64,000 nucleotides of DNA from Lachnospiraceae bacterium. Its GTDB lineage: Bacteria; Bacillota; Clostridia; Lachnospirales; Lachnospiraceae. This document shows positions 50,701 through 59,400 of the stretch, in pieces (the first letter of the stretch is position 1; each line of letters starts with the position of its first letter). The DNA is taken from NCBI GenBank assembly GCA_022483465.1, contig JAKVNF010000002.1:806001-870000 (forward strand), given 5' to 3'. A program made the translations under genes and the position numbers. The notes under the pieces were generated by a model. It was not told the DNA's origin and did not search any database. It saw only the letters and a list, made by a program, of their open reading frames with translations.

Positions 50701-51663
50701 TCATGAACCAGATCTCTCAATCACTCCCGCCTGTTTCAGATCCTGCAGAAGGAGCGTGGTGCGAAGCGCCTCCCCCTTATTGTTACAGTGGTAAACCGTA
50801 TCATACATATCGTCCCTTGGAAAGAAGTAATCCTCTGGATTGGAGAGATAGGGGATGCCGATCTCCTTCTCCTCTTCCTCCTTCAGGCGCTGAAACTCTG
50901 CGGTGTCACAGTCCACCGCCTCCTCCCAGAGGGGAGGTGCGATAAAGTACACGCTGGCACCTTTGGACTCCACATACTGTTTGAAACATTTCAAGTACTG
51001 CACACTCTCCTCGGAGATAGACACCCCCGTCAGGTCCACCGGGTTGTAGTAATCCTCTCCCTCGGTAAATTCCCCCATGATGCAGTCCGGGCGGTCCAGA
51101 ATCATCCTGCCGTCTGTATCAAAGATGGTGTAGTGGTGATCCTCCCCGGGATTCGCCTCATGCGCCCGCTTGTCCTCCGCATAGGAAAAGAGATAGCCCA
51201 GAATCTGATTCCAGTTTTTCGCCGGCACATACCGGTAGAGGCCGATGTCGTCATCAATGCCGGACATCACCGTATCCGACAGGATGTCTGTAAAGGCACT
51301 CTCCTCCATCCAGTTGTACTCATAGGCAAGCAGGACAATGTCACCCTCGCCGAGATTCGCCTTGACCAGCTCTGTCTGAAACAGATCTCCAAAGCCGGCA
51401 TAGAGCCCCAGATTTGCCACCTGCATCCCAGTTGCCGCTTCCAGTGCCTCCTCATCAATGCCATAGGCACAGTTGGAGCCGCCGGTGATGACAATCTTTT
51501 TTCCGGTCAGGCTCTGATAATACCGGACTTTGTCCTGGATCGCACTCTGGTAGGTATTGGAGAAGACGCCCCGGGGGTACAGCACGATGGCACAGAAGGT
51601 CACAGCAATCAGAAGCACCGCAATGGCCAGTGTACCTATCACATATCCCGCAAACTTTTTCAA
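50701..51663 (-). CDS. SGNH-type partner protein of MBOAT pair 4
   Basis: The 320-residue protein has an N-terminal membrane helix and a divergent SGNH-like domain: IVITGGSNCAYGID (block I Ser) and YDTVYHCNNKGEALRT, where Asp and His fall at the expected C-terminal site. TTG 51663 lies 5 nt after GGGAGG; GTG 51669 is too close to that site. It is the least typical of the SGNH partners; the Asn-rich HCNNKG block resembles DltD-like proteins of Firmicutes. It lies 77 bp after MBOAT 4. Confidence 0.65.
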   Translation of the reverse strand: MKKFAGYVIGTLAIAVLLIAVTFCAIVLYPRGVFSNTYQSAIQDKVRYYQSLTGKKIVITGGSNCAYGIDEEALEAATGMQVANLGLYAGFGDLFQTELVKANLGEGDIVLLAYEYNWMEESAFTDILSDTVMSGIDDDIGLYRYVPAKNWNQILGYLFSYAEDKRAHEANPGEDHHYTIFDTDGRMILDRPDCIMGEFTEGEDYYNPVDLTGVSISEESVQYLKCFKQYVESKGASVYFIAPPLWEEAVDCDTAEFQRLKEEEEKEIGIPYLSNPEDYFFPRDDMYDTVYHCNNKGEALRTTLLLQDLKQAGVIERSGS

Positions 51664-51746
51664 TTCCACCTCCCTGGCCGCAAATGCGGCCGAAAAGGAA
51701 ATCCGTTAAAACAAGAGCCGGTACCCGGCGGATGCTGCCCGCCTTC

Positions 51747-53204
51747 TCAGAACGCAAAGTAGATGAACTTCGTATTGGTTGCCGTATCTCCGGAGCAGAC
51801 CGCAAAGACAGACAGCACAAGAAGCAGGGCAAGGCACAGCATCTGCACAAGGGCCGGGGCACTTCGAAATCTTCGGTATGCGCCGGAGCGCAGCACGTGC
51901 TGCTTGAAGCCGTTTTCCTCTCGGTGGATTTCTCCCCGCCGCAGATACTGGACAAGCAGGAAAAACAGCACCGACAGGAGGGCTGTGGCAAACAGGACAT
52001 TGTCCTTGTCAAACATCTGCTGGGGATAGAATCCTGAAAACATCCAGGGGCGGATCGTAAAGATGCCCTTCAGCATGACCAGCGCCGCCTCCACGGTTCC
52101 GGCACGGAAAAAGATAAAGGCAAGGGAAAACAGGAGAAATACGATCAGTCTTCGGATCCACAGGAGCCATCCCGCATCCTCTCGGATGTGAAGCCTGCTT
52201 CGCAGGCCTCTTCGAAAGCCATCCGTCAGCTCGCCGATGACCAGGAGGATCCCGTTTACGACACCCCAGATCACAAAGTGCAGTCCCTGACCGTGCCAGA
52301 GGCCACTGATCAGAAAAACCACCATGATGTTGCAGTACTTCCTCACAGTTCCCTTTCGGGAGCCTCCCAGGGGAAAGTAGACGTTCTCGACAAACCAATC
52401 ATTCAGGCTGACATGCCAGCGGTTCCAGAGCTCTTTGAGGTTGACGGAAAGGAAGGGATTGTCAAAGTTCCGCTCCACGGAAAAACCGAGCATTGCAGAG
52501 GTCCCGATGGCCATGTCGGAATAGCCGGCAAAATCCGCATAGAGCTCGATGGAGAACAACATCGCCGCAGCAAGATGATAGAGGCCGTTGTAGTAGCCCG
52601 GAGCATCAAAGACATAGGCAACTGCCCCGGAGAGGCGGTCCGCCACGCAGGTCTTGACAAACATGCCCCAGACGAACAGGAGAAACCCGTGAATCAGCTG
52701 CTCCTGATCCGGATTCTTCGGCGATGCAAGCTGCGGAAGAAGGTATCTCGCCTTCTGGATCGGTCCGGAGAGGACAGAGGGGAAAAAGGAGACAAAGGCG
52801 AAGAGGCGAAGAAAGTTGTGCTCAGCCGGGATCCTGTCCCGGTAGACATCCCGCAGATAGTAAGCGGCCTGAAAGATGTAAAAGGAAAGCCCCACCGGGA
52901 GGGAGATGCCGCGGTAGTTGAAGATCTTATATCCGACCAGGATAGCAACCGTCAGGGCAAAGAACAGGGTAAAGAAGCCCCTCTTCTGCTTCGGGCTTTT
53001 CGCCCGCTCGATCAGCAATCCTCCGAGGTAGATGATTCCGGTCGCAAGAAAAAGGAGCACCACTCGGAGCGGGCTCCCCCAGCCGTAGAAGACGCAGCCT
53101 GCAGCTGCCATCACCAGGTACTTATGATCGGGGTTTTTCACCAGTCGGTATGCCACCAGGACAAGGAGAAAAAACACTGCAAATGTCAGGGAAATCAGGT
53201 TCAT
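51747..53204 (-). CDS. MBOAT family O-acyltransferase 4
   Basis: The 485-residue polytopic product has PVGLSFYIFQAAYYLRDVYRD, FFPSVLSGPIQKARYL, LYADFAGYSDMAIGTS, KELWNRWHVSLNDWF, VYFPLGGSRKG and the catalytic His in ISGLWHGQG, and ends KFIYFAF. The PLGGxRKG block shared with MBOAT 1 puts these two closer together than to 2 and 3. ATG 53204 lacks a clear ribosome site. It appears to be the first gene of the 12-gene run. Confidence 0.87.
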   Translation of the reverse strand: MNLISLTFAVFFLLVLVAYRLVKNPDHKYLVMAAAGCVFYGWGSPLRVVLLFLATGIIYLGGLLIERAKSPKQKRGFFTLFFALTVAILVGYKIFNYRGISLPVGLSFYIFQAAYYLRDVYRDRIPAEHNFLRLFAFVSFFPSVLSGPIQKARYLLPQLASPKNPDQEQLIHGFLLFVWGMFVKTCVADRLSGAVAYVFDAPGYYNGLYHLAAAMLFSIELYADFAGYSDMAIGTSAMLGFSVERNFDNPFLSVNLKELWNRWHVSLNDWFVENVYFPLGGSRKGTVRKYCNIMVVFLISGLWHGQGLHFVIWGVVNGILLVIGELTDGFRRGLRSRLHIREDAGWLLWIRRLIVFLLFSLAFIFFRAGTVEAALVMLKGIFTIRPWMFSGFYPQQMFDKDNVLFATALLSVLFFLLVQYLRRGEIHREENGFKQHVLRSGAYRRFRSAPALVQMLCLALLLVLSVFAVCSGDTATNTKFIYFAF

Positions 53205-53344
53205 ATCCAAACTGGCTGTCCCGGAGATCAAGATTATTTCAGAACAGCCGCCTCTTCTCACAGATTTTAAGCCAGAGTCATCTTACCACAGACGTGTACT
53301 AAAAAGGTCTTTGTTGTCTACTACACACCGAAATCTTATTTATT

Positions 53345-55150
53345 TTACACAAGGCTAAATGTCTCCATTTGTTTTCTTTCGGATATGATCACTCCTAGCA
53401 TAATGGGAACAACCAGGATAAAAGGATATGCATACCGCACCAGGCAACAAGGACCCATGAGAACAGTAAAAAGCAGAAACCAGTGGAAAATGAAGAGAAA
53501 TCGATGGGTCCTCTTCATCTCTGAATAAAAGAATACAAAGAGCCAAATATATAAAGCAGGGGCAAATATTTGTGATAGAAGCGGAATCTTCTGATAGTCG
53601 TTGTATGTAAATGCTCGCTCATAGAGTGCTTCCAAGCTTGGCAATTTGCTTTCATGCGTTATGCCAAAACCATTTAAAACGCTTGTCTCAAGGTACCCCA
53701 AACGATCCCCTGGATTTTCATCCCCATAGATAACTGCGCAGGAGGTATCGCCTAAATACCACCATCCCTCCGTCAGGTACAAAAAGGAATCTGTACTGAT
53801 CGCTGGATACCGAGCAAAGAGTTGCATAGAGGTTTTAAAGAACGGAATCACATCTTTCCAAGTGTGAATGCGGTCCAACGATTTACTGGATTTCATATAA
53901 TCAGCAAGATGTGGATCATATGACATATTTTGAGAATTACAGTACTCTTCAATCAGTTCCTTTGTCTCTTCATCTGTCTCTTCCGAATAATAGATTCTTC
54001 CAAATTGCTGTGCTGGAACGCTGAGTGCCTCCGTGATACTGCTCTTTTTCGCATGCAAGCCAACAACCAGTGCCGTGTTGCACCCAAAGTACAGGATCAT
54101 ACAGGCCAAAAGCAGCGCGAAAGTTCTCCATGAAACTTTTCGAAGCAGTATAAATATCAATGCTATACACAGGAATCCCGCAAACGCATAAGAAGCGTTG
54201 TTTCGGAACAGGAGCATTACTGTTGTCGTTATCAGTAAGCCAATGGAAAGCCGAGTTCTCTGTTTCCCGTTGCTTTTATATCTGACGCAGTCTGAATATT
54301 GGATGGCAAGCACCGTATCAAGCAGTACCAGAGCAGAAAACAGAACATCTTTTGTGGAGCTGATTGTGAGGATCGAATGAACTGGGAATAATGCATAAAA
54401 AATGACCATAAGCAAACACAGCAGATGGTTCTCAGTCCTTCGTTTTAGAAACAAAACAGAGTATGCAAATATGGAGGACATCAGTACCATTTGCGCCCAG
54501 TCATAGATTGCTACGCCCAGATTTGAATTTCCTCTCACATAGCCAAATTCAAAACACATCCCCATAAATATTGTATGAATGAGTGGATGCTTCGTGTAGT
54601 ACTCATGATTGATTACCTGCCAGACTTGCCCAGGATCATAATTCCATAGTCCGGGATAATAAGCGAGCCATACCGGCGTCCAGCAGAGTAAAATAACAGC
54701 TGTTATAATCAGACAATAGAGCAACCCATTCGAAGGCATTTTGAATACCTTCACTCTCTCACCATTGGCTGCTATCCATGCAATTGTCTTTAGTATTACC
54801 CGAAGCAGGCAGTAAAATGCAGGTGTCAGAAAGATACACAAAATCACAAACTTTCCCGCCTGCATGATGCCCGAATTTTCAAGTACCGTGTTCGCGTCCA
54901 GATATATTCCTCCCACTGTAGAAACGCTCAACAATACAGAGAGCGTGAAATATCTCTTCCAGTGGGTTTTCCTTACCAAGACGATCTTATACAGATAAAA
55001 CAGGCCAGCCAAAATTATGATGGAAAATATGCCAAGAAATGAAGCAGAAACGTTTTGATACGCAGATACCAGATAGGTGATTACAAAAGATCCTGCAATT
55101 GATAGTAAAAAAAGATAAATTGACCGCATTATTTTATTTTCCATCATCAT
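53345..55150 (-). CDS. Polytopic membrane protein, DUF6020-like
   Basis: The 601-residue protein has about 14 membrane helices. A loop after helix 5 contains YYPGLWNYDPGQVWQVIN and KHPLIHTIFMG, and a later ISSTKDVLFSALVLL, features I associate with the DUF6020 family of clostridial surface-glycan loci. It is probably a GT-C-like enzyme or glycan exporter component, function unassigned. The gene is strongly AT-rich and has no clear ribosome site. It lies upstream of the MBOAT run on the same strand. Confidence 0.6.
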   Translation of the reverse strand: MMMENKIMRSIYLFLLSIAGSFVITYLVSAYQNVSASFLGIFSIIILAGLFYLYKIVLVRKTHWKRYFTLSVLLSVSTVGGIYLDANTVLENSGIMQAGKFVILCIFLTPAFYCLLRVILKTIAWIAANGERVKVFKMPSNGLLYCLIITAVILLCWTPVWLAYYPGLWNYDPGQVWQVINHEYYTKHPLIHTIFMGMCFEFGYVRGNSNLGVAIYDWAQMVLMSSIFAYSVLFLKRRTENHLLCLLMVIFYALFPVHSILTISSTKDVLFSALVLLDTVLAIQYSDCVRYKSNGKQRTRLSIGLLITTTVMLLFRNNASYAFAGFLCIALIFILLRKVSWRTFALLLACMILYFGCNTALVVGLHAKKSSITEALSVPAQQFGRIYYSEETDEETKELIEEYCNSQNMSYDPHLADYMKSSKSLDRIHTWKDVIPFFKTSMQLFARYPAISTDSFLYLTEGWWYLGDTSCAVIYGDENPGDRLGYLETSVLNGFGITHESKLPSLEALYERAFTYNDYQKIPLLSQIFAPALYIWLFVFFYSEMKRTHRFLFIFHWFLLFTVLMGPCCLVRYAYPFILVVPIMLGVIISERKQMETFSLV

Positions 55151-55341
55151 TAATTATTGCAGTTATTTCTTTATTTTCGAAAGTCATTATGATATCAGCA
55201 TAGCCAATTACCCATTGTAATGTGAATATGTCCGGCAAATTTGAATATGTGCGCTGCTATTTGTATTGAATGTTCCTAACGCACTATTTCATGGCTATCT
55301 TAATAAATTGTGCGGAGTGCCAGGAAGGTTAATCTTCAATA
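55151..55341. other. AT-rich intergenic stretch
   Basis: 191 bp of AT-rich sequence without a convincing gene, terminator or RNA. It may hold a promoter for the DUF6020-like gene, but no clear pair of boxes stands out. Confidence 0.4.
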
Positions 55342-56451
55342 CTATTTCGTCTGTCGTGTGCCTTTGTGCATATTAGAAGCAATCATTTTTGCCGTTCTTA
55401 TGACCAATCCTTGCAATGGTTTTATGGCAAGTGACAGTCCAGTACAAATTAGCAATACCCATATCACAATTGGTATTCCCAAATGTGGCGCAAACGCAAT
55501 CCCTTGGAATGTTTTATTTGGCGTAAAAAAGAGCGCCTGTAGGAACCAAATGTTCGAACTGTTTGCTGCAATAGCATCAATCGTCGGGCCGATAAATGTC
55601 AGCTTGTTCTTCAAAGTTCTTCCAATATTCACTGCGCTGTAGATAAATGCTGGAGCATAAATAAAATCTAAGTTCAGCATTTCTGTATTGATGTAGTAAT
55701 GCGCCGGTATGCATGTAGTCAATACAATAGCATTTAGTAAAATATATGTATGTTTTCTAAATATTTTTAAGCAGTGCTCTTGCAGTCTAGAGAACGTCCC
55801 TTCTTTTGCAATAATATATCCCGTCATAACAACCTGTGACCAAAACATGAAATGTTCCGCCCATGAGCCTGTTATCCCTGTCTGTTTAAAAGCAGTCGTT
55901 ATTCCCGTCATCGTTGCCAAAGAAAGTAAGAATTTAATGACGATGTGTCCGTTTTGAAAAATATGCTGGAGAAGAGGAACCGTAATTAGCATTACCTCTG
56001 CATAAAAAAACACATACCAGGCAAAATTGCAGTGAATTCCCGGTCCAAAATTCATGATTCCAGCCAAGTCAAGAATCAATTGTTTTTTATTTGGCATCGG
56101 TTCTCCAGCAATGGCCCCGGCAATATAAATAAACGCAAGTGCAGTCCAATAAGTTAGATAAAATTCTGCTAATTTGCATAACCTATATTTGAGTTTTATG
56201 TATTCTTTGTTAATAAATACCGCATATCCAGTGATAAAAGCAAAGATCGATACGCAAAATCTATTCCACAAACCTATTGTCGCCTCTAGATCTTGTCCAC
56301 CAATAAGATATGTATATTTAGTATACTTCGGTAATACCCAGCTCGGAAATCCCCAAAAATGGTGAACTATCATCATAGCGATAGCGATTGCCTTTAAATA
56401 ATTGCTGGCATTCTTCGTCAAGAATGTATCTTTCTCGAATCTTTCTTTCAT
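55342..56451 (-). CDS. Acyltransferase-3 family membrane protein
   Basis: The 369-residue protein has ten or more membrane helices and begins with a helix carrying IAMMIVHHFWGFP, the histidine-containing motif of acyltransferase-3 (OafA-like) enzymes. The segment IHCNFAWYVFFYAEVML fits the second conserved region. It would O-acylate a surface glycan using a cytoplasmic acyl donor. Low GC content suggests transfer with its neighbours. No SGNH domain is fused. Confidence 0.75.
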   Translation of the reverse strand: MKERFEKDTFLTKNASNYLKAIAIAMMIVHHFWGFPSWVLPKYTKYTYLIGGQDLEATIGLWNRFCVSIFAFITGYAVFINKEYIKLKYRLCKLAEFYLTYWTALAFIYIAGAIAGEPMPNKKQLILDLAGIMNFGPGIHCNFAWYVFFYAEVMLITVPLLQHIFQNGHIVIKFLLSLATMTGITTAFKQTGITGSWAEHFMFWSQVVMTGYIIAKEGTFSRLQEHCLKIFRKHTYILLNAIVLTTCIPAHYYINTEMLNLDFIYAPAFIYSAVNIGRTLKNKLTFIGPTIDAIAANSSNIWFLQALFFTPNKTFQGIAFAPHLGIPIVIWVLLICTGLSLAIKPLQGLVIRTAKMIASNMHKGTRQTK

Positions 56452-56509
56452 TATTTGAGATATCTATTATGCAAGTAATCAAAAGTTCTCTCAACGTACC
56501 ACTTTATTA

Positions 56510-56538
56510 AAAACACTGCAGCCACAGGCTGCAGTGTT
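56510..56538 (-). terminator. Terminator after the DUF3048 gene
   Basis: AACACTGCAGCC and GGCTGCAGTGTT form a stem with loop ACA, followed on the minus strand by TTTAATAA. Confidence 0.8.
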
Positions 56539-56642
56539 GCAAGGTTGCCCTCAATTTTATAATATGTAGTTCAATTATGTGTTAACTTGGAAAATAATAA
56601 TGTAATCATGGTAGGCTTATTCAATTTCCTTACGCATTTCTT

Positions 56643-57650
56643 CTACTCTATTACAAGCTTACTCCAAGTATCGGACGGGCACATGGTGATATAGGTCTTT
56701 CCGCAGTTAACCTCAATTTCTTTCCCCGCACCATCGAAATATCTGGTCTTACCAGTTTGCGTGGACTTAATCCAAGTGACCGGGATCATCTCACCATCCG
56801 TGATGTAATAGCCGATTCCCTGCCCCTGGCAGTTGAACAGCATGTAGCCATTCTTGTCCAGTTGGACCAGATCCACCTCCTGAATGATCACGTTCTTGAA
56901 GGATGGAGTCTTCTTATTCAGGGCATCCACACAGACCTTGCCAAACTCATAGTAGTCATAGGTCTTTGTCTTGCTGTTGTACTTCAGTGTGGACTTATTG
57001 TGGGCATAGGGAAGTGACACACTGGTGCAGGAAACCACACCTGAGCCGTATGCATCCTTCAGATCCACCTCTGAAGAGGCAAAGTTGAAGTGATTTCCCA
57101 CGTTCTTGGTATAGCTGGCGGAGATACCGGCTGACTTCAGCCTCGATTTCACCTGGCCGGACTTGATGTATTCCGTGAACTCCGTGGGCTTTCCATTTTT
57201 AACCCTGGCAAAGCCGCCGGAGAGGTGATCAATCCCAGTGCTCTTGAAATAGGCGTTGTTGTGATACGGTCCGCCATCATGGACAAGCACAGCGTTATAC
57301 TCTGCTGCAGTCATGATGTTGGTGGGTCTCGTAGACCGGGTGTTTCCAATCATAGAGACATTATTCCAATCCTTATAGATGGCCATCAGCCTGGTAACCC
57401 GGCTGTTTGCCGTGGAATTGATGAGCTCGTACACGATATCCGCGTCGGCCAATCCATAGTGGGGATACGCTCTCTTGTCATTGTCAATCATCACTGCGAT
57501 GGGGCGCTGGTTCTGAATAGATGTGCTGATTTGCTCCCCCGTAAGCTCTGAGGAATAGGTCTTTCCCGCTGCCTGTACCGGCATGGACGTAAACGCCGCC
57601 GCAAGGGCAAGCCCTGCGGCCAGAATCATAGATGCTGCTCTTTTCAACAT
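56643..57650 (-). CDS. Secreted DUF3048 (YerB-like) protein
   Basis: From ATG 57650 (GAGGAGG upstream) the 335-residue product has a Sec signal peptide (cleavage near VQA/AGK) and the DUF3048 fold: RPIAVMIDNDKRAYPHYGLA, DADIVYELIN, TRLMAIY, IGNTRSTRPTNIM and the C-terminal GQGIGYYITDGEMIPVTWIK, TYITM. B. subtilis YerB is a lipoprotein; here there is no lipobox, so the protein is likely released or wall-associated. Function of the family is not established. It has its own terminator. Confidence 0.85.
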   Translation of the reverse strand: MLKRAASMILAAGLALAAAFTSMPVQAAGKTYSSELTGEQISTSIQNQRPIAVMIDNDKRAYPHYGLADADIVYELINSTANSRVTRLMAIYKDWNNVSMIGNTRSTRPTNIMTAAEYNAVLVHDGGPYHNNAYFKSTGIDHLSGGFARVKNGKPTEFTEYIKSGQVKSRLKSAGISASYTKNVGNHFNFASSEVDLKDAYGSGVVSCTSVSLPYAHNKSTLKYNSKTKTYDYYEFGKVCVDALNKKTPSFKNVIIQEVDLVQLDKNGYMLFNCQGQGIGYYITDGEMIPVTWIKSTQTGKTRYFDGAGKEIEVNCGKTYITMCPSDTWSKLVIE

Positions 57651-57866
57651 ACTGCCTCCTCTTCCTGCGGATTCACGCTCCACAGATACACGGAAGATTG
57701 TAGGACCTTTCCGGAAGAAAATCCATCATGATTTTCATTTGTACAGGTCCTGTATGCGCTGCCCTGAATAAGCCGTCTTTGATGGACAGGCCATGACGAT
57801 CCACAATCCGCGTTGTCCATGCCTAAGCTACTGTATATCCAGATTTTCCCTCTGGCTGTCCCCTTC

Positions 57867-59381
57867 TCATGCGCTCTTTCCCTGCCTTCGGCCTTGAAAC
57901 AGCTGCGCGGCCATGAGGAAGAACGAGATGTAAAAGAAGGGCATGTTGTAGACCATGTATCTGGTCTGGGCAAAGATCATGCTGCCAACCACAAGAACAT
58001 TGACAACGATGGCAAACAGCACGAGAAGGCAAAACAGCAGGACCAGTCCATCTGCCGGGTCTGAATCTCCCGCCTTTTTGCCTTGATGCCGCTTTCGAAC
58101 AAGCAAAACTAGCTCTGCAAGATAGAGCATATACAGGACAAGTGCTGCGCCTGCAAGGCTCCTGGACTTCCGGAGCACTGTGTTGACAAAACCCTCTGCA
58201 AAACTTCCCCTCCAGAGCTGCAGAAGGTTTGCCTTGTTCTGTCCAAGGAGCGTGTCCTGAATGATCTTCTGTTTCTCATCCACTGCCAGCTCCCGGTGTG
58301 GCTCATCAAGGTTAGGCTCCGCCGCATCAACATATTCCTTGATTGTCGGAATCATGACATTGAATCCGATGATGTCGTAGGACTCCGCATAGTGATCTGT
58401 TCTTGCAATCCAGTCAGAGTCTGCAGGAATGCTGTCATAGGTCAGTCCCTGGTCTTCCATCTGCTGATAAATATCCAGGAAGAGCTCCCGATCCTCCTTA
58501 TTGGTGAACAGATCCGAATCCTCTCTGGTTCCCGTGTAGAGCAGAGTGCAGGCACCGCCCTTGTAATTATGGGTATGGTGCATCCAGACACCATGCATCG
58601 CATAGTTATAGCTGTAATCCAGCAGCGTCATACACAATAAAGCGGCAACAGAGGTCACCACCAGAGAGAGAAAGGTCTTCCACCTGCGGTGTCCGACAAG
58701 ATCGTAAAAGAAGGAGAAACCGCACAGGATGGCGCAGGTGATCATCTCCTGCTTTCGGATGCTCATCATGATAAACATGAGCACAAAGAGAAAGAGGAGA
58801 TCCTTCTTCTGATGCCCCTTGAGATAGAGATAGGTACGTGCCAGGAACAGGTAAAAGAGCGGAATGCACAGGCTCTCTGTCATGATGCATTCCACGTACA
58901 TGGAACCTCTTGCTGCAAAGAAGCGATTTAACAGATCCACGCCCCAGAAGACCAGCGTCGCCACAATATCCCAGAAAATTTCACTGGCATAGACAGGAGT
59001 CTCTTCGCTGCTCTTCTCTTTTCCTGTCGACCGAATGACAATCCGACAGGATTCAGGGAGGACCTTTCCCCTTCCCGGCAGGATCCCGGCGATCACCCTG
59101 GCGGTATACCACACACAGACCGCCATCACCACTGCCTGCAGGATCACCACAGGGATCAGATACCTGGGAGATCCGTAAACGGAAGTTTCCGTGCCAAAGA
59201 TCTTCCGGAACAACGCCAGTAGCAGAGGATAGATCGGTTCCCGAGAGTATTCCATTCCAATGTAAGAGGGGGAATCCTCACAAAGGATGGGTCCGTCGCG
59301 AAAGATGAAAGTAACATAAAATATGAGGTTGATCAACAGACTTGCCAAACTGGCGCAATGTCTATTCTCCAGTTTTTCCAT
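57867..59381 (-). CDS. Polytopic membrane protein of surface-glycan type
   Basis: The 504-residue protein has about ten membrane helices. The first loop, GPILCEDSPSYIGMEYSREPIYP (acidic, after helix 1), resembles the acidic first loop of GT-C transferases, and the central extracytoplasmic region (about 275-380) is hydrophilic. The precise family is not recognised. ATG 59381 has no strong ribosome site. It lies 19 bp after the fusion protein gene and probably belongs to its operon. Confidence 0.6.
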   Translation of the reverse strand: MEKLENRHCASLASLLINLIFYVTFIFRDGPILCEDSPSYIGMEYSREPIYPLLLALFRKIFGTETSVYGSPRYLIPVVILQAVVMAVCVWYTARVIAGILPGRGKVLPESCRIVIRSTGKEKSSEETPVYASEIFWDIVATLVFWGVDLLNRFFAARGSMYVECIMTESLCIPLFYLFLARTYLYLKGHQKKDLLFLFVLMFIMMSIRKQEMITCAILCGFSFFYDLVGHRRWKTFLSLVVTSVAALLCMTLLDYSYNYAMHGVWMHHTHNYKGGACTLLYTGTREDSDLFTNKEDRELFLDIYQQMEDQGLTYDSIPADSDWIARTDHYAESYDIIGFNVMIPTIKEYVDAAEPNLDEPHRELAVDEKQKIIQDTLLGQNKANLLQLWRGSFAEGFVNTVLRKSRSLAGAALVLYMLYLAELVLLVRKRHQGKKAGDSDPADGLVLLFCLLVLFAIVVNVLVVGSMIFAQTRYMVYNMPFFYISFFLMAAQLFQGRRQGKSA

Positions 59382-59400
59382 TTGGTGTAATTCAACAATA

